From contig NZ_JACVAB010000006.1 in NCBI RefSeq assembly GCF_014851585.1, positions 124,001 to 188,000 of the forward strand: 64,000 nucleotides of DNA, written 5' to 3'. A program made the translations under genes and the position numbers. The notes beneath the pieces were generated by a model that was not told the origin of the DNA, ran no database searches, and saw only the letters and a list, made by a program, of their open reading frames with translations. Shown in pieces: positions 28,350-37,553 of the stretch; the first letter of the stretch is position 1, and every line of letters starts with the position of its first letter. The stretch comes from Agrobacterium sp. AGB01. GTDB taxonomy: Bacteria > Pseudomonadota > Alphaproteobacteria > Rhizobiales > Rhizobiaceae.

Positions 28350-29417
28350 TCACACAGGAACGTCAAAAACCTCACCGGGACGCATCGGTCGGAAACGGCT
28401 GTGCTCCAGCCCTTTTTCATTGAGCGCCAGTTGAAGCGCAAACACCGGTGCATCAATCGCCTCATCAGTCAGCTGAACGGTACCCCAGTGATGACCGCAG
28501 ACATGCCGCGCATCACACAGCACCATGCCCTCCACCGCCTCTGCCGGGTTCTGGTGTTGCCCCTTCATGAACCAGCGTGGTTCGTAGGCACCAAACGGCA
28601 GGTTTGCCAGGCGAAACGCGCCATGTTTTTCCTTCACAGCCCGATAGTTGTTGCCCTGAAAGGAACCAGTATCGCCAATGTGATATATTTTACCGCCCGG
28701 TGTCTCGATGACAAACGCCGCCCAGAGCGCCATGCGCCGATCATTCAAGCCACGCGCAGACCAATGATGGCATGGCTCCACGTGAATTTTAACGCCGTTA
28801 CCAGCGGTGATCACATCGCCCCAATCACCAACCTCTATCTTCGCATCAGGCACATCGGGCAGGATAATGCTGTCATTGCCCAGTGGCGTAATGAAGGTTG
28901 GTTTATGGGCAGCCTGCAATCGCTTCAAGGTCTCGATATCGAGATGGTCGTAATGATTATGTGTCACAAGAACGATGTCGATTGGCGGAAGATCCTCGAA
29001 CACGATACCCGGCGGATTGACCCGCTTCGGGCCGGCGAAGGAAAAAGGGCTCGTCCGCTGCGACCACACCGGATCAGCCAGGATGTTCAGGCCGGCCGTC
29101 TGGATCAGGAAAGACGCGTGACCGACAAAGGTAATGCGCAAATCGGCGCCATTGACCCGCTGGTCCGGTTTTGCGGTCGGGTAAGGGCTGGGATAATCCT
29201 CCGGCCAAGTGGCCTTTGCACCGTTGGTGCGCCATTTCAAAAGATCAAAAAAATTCCCCGGAGGTTCACCACCGGGGTTGAAAAAACGTGTTCCGTCAAA
29301 GTGATCGGAAACCGGACCGTGATAATAACCAGCCGCCTTCGACTTGGTGGCGGCAAAAACACCACCCGCAGCAAGCGCGGCCAGAGCTGACAATCGAAAA
29401 AGGTTGCGACGTTTCAT
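28350..29417 (-). CDS. MBL-fold metallo-hydrolase, NAPE-PLD/RomA-like, with Tat-like leader
   Basis: A 355-residue metallo-beta-lactamase-fold protein. The N-terminus MKRRNLFRLSALAALAAGG has a twin-arginine followed by a hydrophobic core and may direct Tat export. The zinc site is LVTHNHYDHLD with later histidines in VEPCHHWSARG and IYHIGDTGSF. The family includes N-acyl-phosphatidylethanolamine phospholipase D and RomA proteins, so a lipid or outer-membrane substrate is possible. ATG 29417 is preferred to the frame's limit at 29558 because the leader begins there. Confidence 0.88.
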   Translation of the reverse strand: MKRRNLFRLSALAALAAGGVFAATKSKAAGYYHGPVSDHFDGTRFFNPGGEPPGNFFDLLKWRTNGAKATWPEDYPSPYPTAKPDQRVNGADLRITFVGHASFLIQTAGLNILADPVWSQRTSPFSFAGPKRVNPPGIVFEDLPPIDIVLVTHNHYDHLDIETLKRLQAAHKPTFITPLGNDSIILPDVPDAKIEVGDWGDVITAGNGVKIHVEPCHHWSARGLNDRRMALWAAFVIETPGGKIYHIGDTGSFQGNNYRAVKEKHGAFRLANLPFGAYEPRWFMKGQHQNPAEAVEGMVLCDARHVCGHHWGTVQLTDEAIDAPVFALQLALNEKGLEHSRFRPMRPGEVFDVPV

Positions 29418-29592
29418 CGCGATGATATAGCCACGGCACCGGCTGTATTCAATGTGACGAGACCTCGCTTTGCCATCACATTGCCGGGAGTTATTGCCAA
29501 AGGCCTCTAAAACAGCTGAGAGCCTTGACTTTCCCATTACTTTCCTGTTTATCCGCACCGATTAGCTGGCAGTTTCAAGACTCCAAGCCACC

Positions 29593-29668
29593 GACCGGGA
29601 CCCGAAAAGGTATAAAGAGATCCCGGAGGTCAACACCCGACAGCGCGTCGCGCCCTCGGGTGCTTTTT
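29593..29668 (+). ncRNA. Structured leader with terminator hairpin upstream of ffh (possible attenuator or small RNA)
   Basis: CCGGGA/TCCCGG (29595-29600 and 29621-29626) forms a first stem; CACCCGA/TCGGGTG (29634-29640 and 29656-29662), with an inner GC-rich loop, is followed by CTTTTT, a complete intrinsic terminator 73 bases before the ffh ATG. It is either an attenuator or the end of a small RNA. An alphaproteobacterial motif named after ffh exists in my recollection; this may be it. It is not 4.5S RNA: the conserved SRP RNA core sequence is absent. The remainder of the 323-bp gap (29418-29592) shows nothing I can name. Confidence 0.6.
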
Positions 29669-29740
29669 GGCTTTGCGTCTTGTTTTTGACAGCAAAAGCA
29701 CCGACGTTTCGGAAACCCCGGAACGAAGAAGGAAGAAACG

Positions 29741-31315
29741 ATGTTTGAAAACCTCCAGGACCGCCTTGGTTCCATTCTGAATGGACTGACCGGCCGTGGC
29801 GCGCTGTCGGAAGCCGATGTATCGGCTGCCCTGCGCGAGGTTCGCCGCGCGCTTTTGGAAGCCGACGTGGCGCTGGAAGTCGTACGTTCCTTCACGGACA
29901 AGGTGCGTGAAAAGGCAGTTGGCGCTTCCGTTCTGAAGTCCATCAAGCCCGGCCAGATGGTTGTGAAGATCGTTCACGACGAACTGGTTGAAATGCTGGG
30001 TTCCGAAGGTGTTTCAATCGACCTTCATGCTCCGGCCCCTGTTGTTATCATGATGGTGGGTCTGCAGGGTTCTGGTAAGACAACCACCACCGGTAAGATC
30101 GCCAAGCGCCTGACCGATCGTGAGAAGAAGAAGGTGCTGATGGCATCTCTCGACACGCGTCGTCCGGCCGCCCAGGAACAGCTGCGCCAGCTTGGCGTAC
30201 AGACCGGCATCGACACCCTGCCTGTCATCGCCGGACAGTCCCCGACAGATATCGCCGCACGCGCCGTTCAGGCTGCGAAACTTGGCGGCCATGACGTCGT
30301 CATCCTCGATACGGCTGGCCGTACCCACATCGACGAACCGTTGATGTTGGAAATGGCCGATATCAAGAAGAAGTCCAATCCGCATGAAATCCTGTTGGTT
30401 GCCGACAGCTTGACCGGTCAGGACGCCGTCAATCTTGCCCGCAATTTCGATGAGCGCGTTGGCATCACCGGCCTTGTCCTGACCCGTATGGACGGTGATG
30501 GCCGCGGCGGTGCAGCCCTTTCGATGCGCGCTGTTACCGGCAAGCCGATCAAGCTGATTGGTACGGGCGAGCGTATGGGCGAACTGGATGAATTCCATCC
30601 ACGCCGTATCGCAGACCGTATTCTCGGCATGGGCGACATTGTTTCGCTGGTTGAAAAAGCCGCTGAGAACATCGACGCCGAAAAAGCCCGCGCCATGGCC
30701 GAAAAAATGGCCAAGGGCAAATTCGACCTTAACGACCTTGCTGACCAGCTTGCCCAGATGAAAAAGATGGGCGGCATGGGCGGCATAATGGGTCTGATGC
30801 CCGGCATGGCAGGCATGAAGGACAAGATGGCTTCGGCCGGTCTGAACGACAAGATGTTCGACCGCCAGATCGCCATTATCTCCTCGATGACCAAGGCTGA
30901 GCGTGCCAATCCTGATATGCTCAAGCATAGCCGCAAAAAGCGTATCGCTGCCGGTTCCGGCACGGATGCCGCCGAAATAAACAAGCTGCTCAAGATGCAT
31001 CGCGGCATGGCCGATATGATGAAAGCCATGGGCGGTAAAGGCAAGGGCGGCATCATGAAGCAGATGATGGGCGGCCTTGCAGGTAAGATGGGCCTTGGCG
31101 GCATGGGTGGAATGGGCGGCATGCCTGATCTCGCCAACATGGACCCCAAGCAGCTTGAAGCCTTGCAGAAGCAGGCCGAAGCCGCAGGACTGACCAAACC
31201 AGGTGCAATGCCAGGCCTCGGTGGCCTGCCAGGCGGACTTCCCGGTCTGGGCGGCGGTGGATTGCCCGGCCTTGGTGGAATTCCCGGCCTACCCGGCTTT
31301 CCGAAGAAGAAGTGA
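29741..31315 (+). CDS. ffh: Signal recognition particle protein Ffh
   Basis: A 524-residue SRP GTPase that binds signal sequences and 4.5S RNA. The NG domain carries GLQGSGKTTTTGKIA, DTAGRTHID and TRMDGDGRGG; the methionine-rich M domain begins near 325 and includes the RNA-binding SRKKRIAAGSGT. The last 85 residues are a Gly/Met/Pro-rich tail (repeats of GGLPG-like sequence) typical of Rhizobiales. It lies behind a terminator-bearing leader and is followed 9 bases later by chorismate mutase. Confidence 0.97.
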   Translation: MFENLQDRLGSILNGLTGRGALSEADVSAALREVRRALLEADVALEVVRSFTDKVREKAVGASVLKSIKPGQMVVKIVHDELVEMLGSEGVSIDLHAPAPVVIMMVGLQGSGKTTTTGKIAKRLTDREKKKVLMASLDTRRPAAQEQLRQLGVQTGIDTLPVIAGQSPTDIAARAVQAAKLGGHDVVILDTAGRTHIDEPLMLEMADIKKKSNPHEILLVADSLTGQDAVNLARNFDERVGITGLVLTRMDGDGRGGAALSMRAVTGKPIKLIGTGERMGELDEFHPRRIADRILGMGDIVSLVEKAAENIDAEKARAMAEKMAKGKFDLNDLADQLAQMKKMGGMGGIMGLMPGMAGMKDKMASAGLNDKMFDRQIAIISSMTKAERANPDMLKHSRKKRIAAGSGTDAAEINKLLKMHRGMADMMKAMGGKGKGGIMKQMMGGLAGKMGLGGMGGMGGMPDLANMDPKQLEALQKQAEAAGLTKPGAMPGLGGLPGGLPGLGGGGLPGLGGIPGLPGFPKKK

Positions 31316-31323
31316 GTGCGATC

Positions 31324-31641
31324 ATGACCAATTCTGAAGTGAAAGCCCAGCTCGCAGAATACCGCCAGTCCATCGACAACATCGATGCGGCACTGGTCCA
31401 TGTTCTGGCTGAACGGTTCCGCTGCACCAAGGCAGTCGGTGTCCTGAAAGCCAAGTACGAATTGCCGCCGGCAGATCCGGCGCGCGAAGAATACCAGATC
31501 GAACGCCTTCGCCGTCTGGCAAAGGATGCCAATCTGGATCCGGATTTCGCCGAGAAGTTCTTGAACTTCATCATCAAGGAAGTCATCCGGCATCATGAAG
31601 CAATCGCTGCCGAACATGGCAGCAACGAAAAGACCGCCTGA
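31324..31641 (+). CDS. aroQ: Chorismate mutase, AroQ class
   Basis: A 105-residue all-helical chorismate mutase converting chorismate to prephenate for phenylalanine and tyrosine. AroQ residues are visible: RQSIDNIDAALVHVLAERF with an active-site arginine, KAVGVLKAKY, DPAREEYQIERLR and the C-terminal KEVIRHHEAI. ATG 31324 is taken as start; a GTG at 31312 overlaps the ffh stop and could serve. It sits between ffh and rpsP, an arrangement common in Rhizobiales, and is probably cotranscribed with both. Confidence 0.93.
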   Translation: MTNSEVKAQLAEYRQSIDNIDAALVHVLAERFRCTKAVGVLKAKYELPPADPAREEYQIERLRRLAKDANLDPDFAEKFLNFIIKEVIRHHEAIAAEHGSNEKTA

Positions 31642-31674
31642 TAGGCGGACACGACATCTCAAGGAGTAAATGAC

Positions 31675-32052
31675 ATGACACTTAAAATTCGTCTCGCACG
31701 CGGTGGTTCCAAGAAGCGCCCTTACTACCAGATCGTAGTTGCTGACGCTCGTTCGCCACGCGACGGCCGTTTCCTCGAAAAGGTTGGTTCCTGGAACCCA
31801 ATGCTGGCCAAGGACAACCCACTGCGCATCGAACTGAACGCTGACCTGGTGAAGACCTGGCTCGAAAAGGGCGCACAGCCAACCGACCGCGTTCTGCGCT
31901 TCCTGAACGAAGCTGGCATTGCTGAGCGTGCAACACGCAGCAACCCAGACAAGGCAAAGCCAGGCAAGAAGGCTCTGGAGCGTATTGCTGAGAAGAAGCA
32001 GAAGGCTGAAGACGCCGCTGCTGCTGCTGCAGAAGCTTCTGCTGCCGAATAA
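31675..32052 (+). CDS. rpsP: 30S ribosomal protein S16
   Basis: A 125-residue small-subunit protein. The S16 core is complete ([21 protein letters not shown] at the N-terminus, crossing [10 protein letters not shown]), and is extended by about 40 residues of Ala/Lys/Glu-rich tail, longer than the roughly 80-residue E. coli protein but common in alphaproteobacteria. AGGAG lies 7 bases before ATG 31675. A strong terminator follows, separating it from rimM. Confidence 0.97.
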   Translation: MTLKIRLARGGSKKRPYYQIVVADARSPRDGRFLEKVGSWNPMLAKDNPLRIELNADLVKTWLEKGAQPTDRVLRFLNEAGIAERATRSNPDKAKPGKKALERIAEKKQKAEDAAAAAAEASAAE

Positions 32053-32076
32053 GTCCGGCATTTATGCATCAAAAAG

Positions 32077-32106
32077 CGGGTGGCATGGTTCATGCTGCCC
32101 GTTTTT
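32077..32106 (+). terminator. Rho-independent terminator after rpsP
   Basis: An 11-bp stem with two G-T wobbles (32077-32087 with 32091-32101, loop GTT) is followed by TTTTTG. It implies that rimM-trmD have their own promoter or are read through. Confidence 0.85.
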
Positions 32107-32233
32107 GTTTTGAAAAACTTGAGCCATCGACGTTTTAAAAGCGCAACCGGCCGGGTTTCAGGCATTTTTTGTTTCAATTTGGAATGCATGCTTTTACAAG
32201 CATCTTCATCAACATTCTCCAACGGACGAGCCC

Positions 32234-32806
32234 ATGGCAAAGCTGGAAAACCCGATTCTGATGGCCAAGATCGGCGCGGCGCAAGGCCTGCGCGGTGAAG
32301 TGCGCGTCAGCTCCTATACAGACGACGCTATGGCGCTCGGCGATTACGGCAACCTCGTAGCGGCTGACGGACGTGTTTTCGAAATTCTCGAAATGCGCGA
32401 GAACAAGACGGTGGTAATCGTCAGGTTCCGTGGCATCAACGACCGCAATGCGGCAGAAGCCCTGAACGGTCTTGAGCTTTTCATCGATCGGGAAAATCTG
32501 CCTGACGACGAACTTGATGATGACGAGTTTTTCTACACCGATCTGGAAGGGCTTGAAGCCGTTGACGCCGATGGCAAGAGCTATGGTTCGGTCACCGCCG
32601 TTCATGACTTTGGCGCTGGCGACCTTTTGGAGTTGAAAGGTGCGGGAAGACGCCCTGCCCTTATTCCTTTCTCGGAAGCGGCGGTTCTGGAAATCGATCT
32701 CGAAGCTGGCAAGATCCTCATTGACCCGATGGCCGCCGGACTGATCGATAACCCCGATGATGGCAAGGACGATCCTGACCATCCGGTTTTCGGCAAGAAG
32801 AAATAA
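32234..32806 (+). CDS. rimM: Ribosome maturation factor RimM
   Basis: A 190-residue 16S rRNA processing factor that binds S19 and helps assemble the 30S head. The N-terminal beta-barrel begins [16 protein letters not shown], and the PRC-barrel domain includes the [14 protein letters not shown] and LIPFSEAAV stretches. Its C-terminal 25 residues are acidic and charged. It stops 1 base before the trmD start, so translation is coupled. Confidence 0.95.
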   Translation: MAKLENPILMAKIGAAQGLRGEVRVSSYTDDAMALGDYGNLVAADGRVFEILEMRENKTVVIVRFRGINDRNAAEALNGLELFIDRENLPDDELDDDEFFYTDLEGLEAVDADGKSYGSVTAVHDFGAGDLLELKGAGRRPALIPFSEAAVLEIDLEAGKILIDPMAAGLIDNPDDGKDDPDHPVFGKKK

Positions 32807-32807
32807 C

Positions 32808-33500
32808 ATGACTTTCAAGGCCACCGTCCTGACACTCTACCCGGAAATGTTTCCGGGACATTTGGGCTACTCACTCGCTGGCAAGGCGCTTGAGCGTGAA
32901 CAGTGGTCGTTGGAAACGGTGCAGATCCGCGAATTTGCAACAGACAAACATCGCAGCGTGGATGACACGCCCGCAGGCGGTGGTGCCGGAATGGTGTTGA
33001 AGCCGGACGTTCTGGCACGGGCCATTGATCACGTCTCGCAGGATGATAACAGACCACGTCTGTTGATGAGCCCACGCGGCAAACCTCTAACACAGGAGCG
33101 CGTGCGCCAACTGGCCGAGGCAGAAGGCGCCATTATCGTTTGCGGTCGCTTTGAAGGCATCGACCAGCGCGTCATCGATGCCCGCAATCTCGAAGAGGTC
33201 TGCATTGGCGATTACATCCTGTCCGGCGGTGAACCGGCAGCGCTAACGCTTCTGGATGCGGTGGTGCGTATCCTGCCAGGCGTGATGGGCAACGACCTCT
33301 CTGGCGTGCATGAGAGTTTCGAGGGCGGCCTGTTGGAACACCCGCACTATACCCGTCCTCAGGTTTGGGAAGAGCGCGATATTCCCGCTGTTCTGACCTC
33401 CGGAAACCACGCTGTCATTGAAAAATGGCGACGCGAACAGGCACTCGCCCTGACACGCGAACGTCGGCCTGATCTTCTGCCTAAGACACTCAAAGCGTGA
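32808..33500 (+). CDS. trmD: tRNA (guanine-N1-)-methyltransferase TrmD
   Basis: A 230-residue SPOUT methyltransferase forming m1G37 in tRNA, which prevents frameshifting. Knot motifs are present: [27 protein letters not shown] and the SAM-binding [14 protein letters not shown] 32808 lies 1 base after the rimM stop; the longer frame from 32757 overlaps rimM. Its last 11 bases overlap the TauE/SafE gene tail to tail. Confidence 0.96.
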   Translation: MTFKATVLTLYPEMFPGHLGYSLAGKALEREQWSLETVQIREFATDKHRSVDDTPAGGGAGMVLKPDVLARAIDHVSQDDNRPRLLMSPRGKPLTQERVRQLAEAEGAIIVCGRFEGIDQRVIDARNLEEVCIGDYILSGGEPAALTLLDAVVRILPGVMGNDLSGVHESFEGGLLEHPHYTRPQVWEERDIPAVLTSGNHAVIEKWRREQALALTRERRPDLLPKTLKA

Positions 33501-34236
33501 AGAAATAATACCCTATCAGCATGGTTCCGACGGCAACGACAAGCAGGCGCACCAGCCATTGCGGCACACGTCTTGCGATATGAACGCCGACATATCCGCC
33601 GATCGCAGCACCCGGGATCATCACCAGCGCCGCCATCCATGAGACAACGCCTCCGCTGACAAAAACAACAATTGCGATAAAGGCAACGACGACCGACAGC
33701 AGGTTTTTCAACGCGTTCATGTAGTGATAGCTGCCACCCGTCGTCAGGCCGAGGACGGCCAACATCATGATGCCAAGACCGGCGCTGAAAAAGCCGCCGT
33801 AGATGGACACCAATCCCTGACACAGCACACTGGACAGGTTACCCGCCGAACGCTCCGTGCTGGATTTGGGTCTCAGCCACGGACCAGCGGCAAAAAGCAC
33901 GGTTGCAGCAAGCAACAGCCAGGGCACCAGTTGCCGGAAGGAACTGTTGTCCAGCGACAGCAAGAGAAGCGCACCCATCAATGCGCCAATCACTGAGACG
34001 ATGCACAACACAACGGCCTCGCGCCAATGACGCCTGATTTCCGGGAGGTAGGCGATGGCCGAGGTGACATAGCCTGGAAACTGGACGATCGCGGATGTAG
34101 CATTGGCCGAGATAGGCGTGATGCCAGCCAGTGTCATGGCACCAAATGTCAAAAACGTGCCACCACCGGCAATGGCATTGGCTATGCCGGCAAAAAGCCC
34201 TGTCGCAAATAAAAGAACTGCCATAAAGATCGACAT
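33490..34236 (-). CDS. TauE/SafE family sulfite exporter-like permease
   Basis: A 248-residue membrane protein with about seven to eight hydrophobic segments. The TSUP family signature is repeated: [14 protein letters not shown] near residue 22 and [15 protein letters not shown] in the second half. The family moves sulfite, sulfoacetate or other organosulfur anions; the substrate here is unknown. It lies on the opposite strand between trmD and rplS and overlaps trmD by 11 bases. ATG 34236 has AGAGG upstream; an in-frame start at 34260 is less likely. Confidence 0.88.
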   Translation of the reverse strand: MSIFMAVLLFATGLFAGIANAIAGGGTFLTFGAMTLAGITPISANATSAIVQFPGYVTSAIAYLPEIRRHWREAVVLCIVSVIGALMGALLLLSLDNSSFRQLVPWLLLAATVLFAAGPWLRPKSSTERSAGNLSSVLCQGLVSIYGGFFSAGLGIMMLAVLGLTTGGSYHYMNALKNLLSVVVAFIAIVVFVSGGVVSWMAALVMIPGAAIGGYVGVHIARRVPQWLVRLLVVAVGTMLIGYYFFTL

Positions 34237-34505
34237 GGAACCTCTCCCGGGAATGGGCATGCCATATAGCGTGCTTTTGGGCCTCGCAATCCATGCTGAA
34301 CCGGCCTTTGGTGATAAATATTGCGTTTAATGGGATGACAAATGCGCCACTTTGCTGTATGTGCGCCCGTGGAAATGGGAAATATCCCTTAACCGCAAGC
34401 AAAGAATGGTGAATTCGCTCCTGCCGCAAGGCAAACCCTCAAGGCTTTGATCCAAGAGGACTACGTTGAGCGCTCTGGCTGTTTCAGAAGAAATCAGAGG
34501 TTAAT

Positions 34506-35045
34506 ATGACTAACATTATCGAACAGCTGGAAGCCGAACAGGCCGCCAAGATTGCTGCCAAGCGCACCCTGCCTGAGTTCTCCCCAGGTGACACCGTTCG
34601 CGTTAATGTACGCGTTACGGAAGGTACCCGTACACGCGTACAGGCTTACGAAGGCGTCGTTATCGCCCGTTCCGGCGGTGGCATCAATGAGAGCTTCACA
34701 GTTCGCAAGATCTCCTACGGCGAAGGCGTTGAGCGCGTATTCCCGATGTACTCTCCGCTGGTTGAAGGCGTTGAAGTTGTTCGTCGCGGTAAGGTTCGTC
34801 GCGCGAAGCTGTACTACCTGCGCGACCGTCGCGGTAAGTCTGCACGTATCATTGAAAACACTGGTACACGCGCTCGCAAGCTGAACGACGCTGAGCGTCA
34901 GGCAATTGCCGAAGAAAAGGCACGTCTGGAAGCTGAAAAGGTTGCAGCAGCACAGGCTCTGGCCGCCGAAAAGGCAGCAGCAGACGCCGCTGAAGCAAAG
35001 GCTGCGGAAGAAGCAGCAAAGGCAGCAGAAGCAGCTGCTGAATAA
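34506..35045 (+). CDS. rplS: 50S ribosomal protein L19
   Basis: A 179-residue large-subunit protein. The L19 core occupies about residues 1-115 ([68 protein letters not shown] in part). The last 60 residues are an Ala/Glu/Lys-rich, probably helical tail, longer than E. coli L19 (about 115 residues). AGAGG precedes ATG 34506. It is separated from trmD by an oppositely oriented permease gene. The 269-bp upstream gap has small hairpins (TGCC-GCAA-GGCA near 34424) but no leader I can name. Confidence 0.96.
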   Translation: MTNIIEQLEAEQAAKIAAKRTLPEFSPGDTVRVNVRVTEGTRTRVQAYEGVVIARSGGGINESFTVRKISYGEGVERVFPMYSPLVEGVEVVRRGKVRRAKLYYLRDRRGKSARIIENTGTRARKLNDAERQAIAEEKARLEAEKVAAAQALAAEKAAADAAEAKAAEEAAKAAEAAAE

Positions 35046-35083
35046 GATTTCGAATGAGGCCTCGGCCTCGTTCTGGATATCGG

Positions 35084-35115
35084 AAGGCCGCACCGGAAAC
35101 GGGGCGGCCTTTTTT
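35084..35115 (+). terminator. Rho-independent terminator after rplS
   Basis: AAGGCCGC/GCGGCCTT (35084-35091 and 35104-35111) with a 12-base loop and a following T-run. A smaller GAGGC/GCCTC hairpin precedes it. Confidence 0.9.
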
Positions 35116-35278
35116 ATTTGCGCTAACGAGGTGCTTTGAGCACGAAAATACCCCGAAAATCATGACGGGAGGCACTAATCGCCTATTATCACGCTTTTTT
35201 GCCTTTTATCCTGCGTTCTGAGCACTAAATATGAGTTCGAACCGCAAACAAGTTATTGAAACAAAAGGCAAGCAACGC

Positions 35279-35962
35279 ATGACGGCTCGAACAATCCTTC
35301 TTGTTGACGACGATGATGACCTGCGTGAGACGCTGAGCGAGCAGTTGTCGCCCTATGAGGAGTTCTCGCTGCTGACGGGCGCAAACGCTGCCAAGGCCAT
35401 CCAGACGGTCAAAGACGCGCAGGTTGACTTGCTGATCATGGATGTCGGCCTGCCTGACATGGATGGGCGTGAAGCGGTCAAATTGATGCGCAAGGGCGGC
35501 TTCAAGGCGCCAATCATCATGCTGACAGGCCATGACACCGATTCCGATACAATCCTCGGTCTCGAGGCTGGCGCCAACGACTACGTCACCAAACCGTTCC
35601 GCTTTGCGGTGCTGCTGGCGCGCATCCGCGCACAATTGCGCCAGTACGAGCAGAGTGAAGACGCCGTCTTTACCGTTGGTCCTTACCAATTCAAGCCCAG
35701 CCAGAAGCTTCTGACGACGGAAGACAACAAGAAGATCCGCCTGACAGAAAAAGAAGCGGCGATCATCCGTTATCTTTACAGAGCCGGAAATGCGGTTGTT
35801 ACCCGCGACGTTCTGCTAGAAGAGGTCTGGGGCTATAACTCCGGTGTGACCACTCATACTTTGGAAACACACGTCTACCGCCTGCGCCAGAAGATTGAAC
35901 GCGATCCTTCCAACGCCGAAATCCTCATTACCGAAAACGGCGGCTACAAGATCGTTCCCTGA
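35279..35962 (+). CDS. cenR: OmpR-family response regulator, CenR/OtpR-like
   Basis: A 227-residue response regulator. The receiver domain starts TILLVDDDDDLRE, with the phosphoacceptor aspartate in LLIMDVGLPDMDG, and the conserved Thr and Lys in MLTGHD and YVTKPF. The C-terminal winged helix includes LTEKEAAIIRYLYR and THTLETHVYRLRQKI. The sequence and the following CNBD gene fit the cell-envelope regulator known as CenR in Caulobacter and OtpR in Brucella; the name is by recognition. An upstream in-frame ATG at 35231 would add 16 residues. No histidine kinase gene is adjacent. Confidence 0.88.
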   Translation: MTARTILLVDDDDDLRETLSEQLSPYEEFSLLTGANAAKAIQTVKDAQVDLLIMDVGLPDMDGREAVKLMRKGGFKAPIIMLTGHDTDSDTILGLEAGANDYVTKPFRFAVLLARIRAQLRQYEQSEDAVFTVGPYQFKPSQKLLTTEDNKKIRLTEKEAAIIRYLYRAGNAVVTRDVLLEEVWGYNSGVTTHTLETHVYRLRQKIERDPSNAEILITENGGYKIVP

Positions 35963-36129
35963 ACTTTGCGTTCGGAAGTGCGACCGACACATCAGATCGC
36001 ACTACAAGCGCAGGAAAACGATATGACAGTGCGTTTCCATACCTTTCTCGGGCTGGAAATGCACTGCGTTTTGGTGTTTTGATGCGAGCAATATTTCTTT
36101 AAAAAACGCAACGCATTGCGGAGCAGGTT

Positions 36130-36585
36130 ATGGCATTGATGGAAGACATTCGGCTGCTTTCGCAGGTCCCACTGTTTGCGGGCCTCAGCGAAGATCAGTT
36201 GCGGCTGATCGCCTTTGGTGCCGAGCGTCGACGGGTGTCGACGGGTCAGTTGCTGTTTCGCGAAAACTCACCGGCCGAATGCGCTTTTCTGGTGATCAAG
36301 GGATTGTTTGAACTGTCCAACATGGGGCGTGGCGGAAAGCCTGTTCTGGCAACACGGTCGGGTGAAGGCACGCTTCTGTCGGAACTCGCACTGTTTACGC
36401 TGTGTGAACGTAAATTTACGGCCGTAGCAGCAGAAGATTCAGAGGTTATCAGGATAACCCGCACCCTCTTCCACCGTCTGGTCGAAGAATATCCTGATGT
36501 GGCCGACATGGTTATCGCACGTATTCGCGATAACCTCGCATCGCTGGCATCAGGTGCGGCGGCCATGCAGCACCGTTTTAACTGA
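36130..36585 (+). CDS. Cyclic nucleotide-binding domain protein
   Basis: A 151-residue protein that is almost entirely a CAP-type cyclic-nucleotide-binding fold (residues 12-125): LFAGLSEDQLRLIAFGAERR, RENSPAECAFLVIKGLFEL and a phosphate-loop-like GEGTLLSELALF. There is no DNA-binding helix-turn-helix, so it is not a Crp/Fnr regulator; Brucella relatives are labelled as cAMP-dependent-kinase regulatory-subunit-like. The canonical Arg of the PBC is not evident, so ligand binding is uncertain. It follows cenR by 167 bases and has GGAGCAGG before ATG 36130. Confidence 0.87.
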   Translation: MALMEDIRLLSQVPLFAGLSEDQLRLIAFGAERRRVSTGQLLFRENSPAECAFLVIKGLFELSNMGRGGKPVLATRSGEGTLLSELALFTLCERKFTAVAAEDSEVIRITRTLFHRLVEEYPDVADMVIARIRDNLASLASGAAAMQHRFN

Positions 36586-36614
36586 CAAAACCGCTCAGTC
36601 AGCCGACACTATGC

Positions 36615-37418
36615 TCAAAACTTGAAATGGGCCGTCACCGGAACGTGGTCGGACGGCCGGTTCCAGCCGCGTGCTTCGCGCAGGATCTCGATCTTGTTCA
36701 GCGATGGGCCAAGATCCGGAGATGACCAGATATGGTCCAGACGACGGCCACGGTTGGCCACATCCCATTCCTTGGCACGGTAACTCCACCACGTGTAGAT
36801 CTTTTCGCTGTCCGGTACGTTAAGGCGCATCAGGTCCAGCCAGTCGCCTTTCTTCATCACATCCAGCAACCCTTCGGTTTCGACAGGTGTGTGGCTGACG
36901 ATCTTCAAAAGCTGCTTGTGTGACCAGACGTCATTCTCCAGTGGCGCGATGTTCAGATCACCGACCAGAATGGACGAAAGTCCCGGACCGGAATTGGACT
37001 TCAGCACCTTCATCTCCTCGATAAAATCCAGCTTGTGACCGAATTTCGGGTTGATGCTGCGATCCGGCTCATCGCCACCAGCCGGCACATAAAAATTATG
37101 AACGCGAATCCGACGTGAACCGGCTTCAACGATTGCTGAGACATGACGGGCATCACCCACGCCACAATAGTCTTGACGGTGATCTTCGCTCAGCGGCAGC
37201 TTGGAGGCAATCGCCACGCCGTGGTAGCCCTTTTGGCCGTGGATCATCACATGTTCATATCCAAGCGCCTTGAGCGGCTTCAGAGGAAACTCACCATTGG
37301 GACATTTCGTTTCCTGAAGGCATAGAACATCGGGCTGGTAACGGACAAGAAACTGTTCAACGATCGGCATGCGCAACCGCACGGAATTGATGTTCCAGGT
37401 GGTTATCGAAAATGTCAT
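36615..37418 (-). CDS. xthA: Exodeoxyribonuclease III
   Basis: A 267-residue AP endonuclease/3'-exonuclease of base-excision repair. Catalytic blocks: TTWNINSVR, LCLQETK, VHNFYVPAGGD, SILVGDLNIAP, RRLDHIWSS and the terminal SDHVPV. ATG 37418 matches the conserved N-terminus and has GGAG upstream; the frame continues to 37532 without similarity. It ends 30 bases from the convergent CNBD gene. Confidence 0.95.
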   Translation of the reverse strand: MTFSITTWNINSVRLRMPIVEQFLVRYQPDVLCLQETKCPNGEFPLKPLKALGYEHVMIHGQKGYHGVAIASKLPLSEDHRQDYCGVGDARHVSAIVEAGSRRIRVHNFYVPAGGDEPDRSINPKFGHKLDFIEEMKVLKSNSGPGLSSILVGDLNIAPLENDVWSHKQLLKIVSHTPVETEGLLDVMKKGDWLDLMRLNVPDSEKIYTWWSYRAKEWDVANRGRRLDHIWSSPDLGPSLNKIEILREARGWNRPSDHVPVTAHFKF

Positions 37419-37494
37419 GAATTGCTCCGCGTTCCCATGCACTGGCAATGCCAGTAACCCTTGCGGCAGGCTTACACTATCGAACCGGAAACCT

Positions 37495-37523
37495 GAACAA
37501 AAAAGGCGGCCTAAAGCCGCCTT
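37495..37523 (-). terminator. Rho-independent terminator of the LolA-like gene
   Basis: AAAGGCGGC/GCCGCCTTT (37501-37509 and 37515-37523), loop of 5, followed on the minus strand by TTTTTTG. It lies 31 bases after the gene's stop. Confidence 0.93.
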
Positions 37524-37553
37524 TCCGTGCAACAGTGCAAAACCGCCAGCAGC

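Noticed and set aside
29590-29670. 4.5S SRP RNA gene next to ffh
   Set aside because: The conserved SRP RNA core is missing; the stems fit a leader or attenuator instead.
31075-31312. Tandem repeats in the ffh 3' end as a repeat element
   Set aside because: The periodicity comes from codons of the Gly/Met/Pro-rich protein tail common in Rhizobiales.
30418-32061. 547-codon minus-strand frame
   Set aside because: Shadow of ffh, aroQ and rpsP; Pro/Arg/Ser-rich composition typical of an antisense frame.
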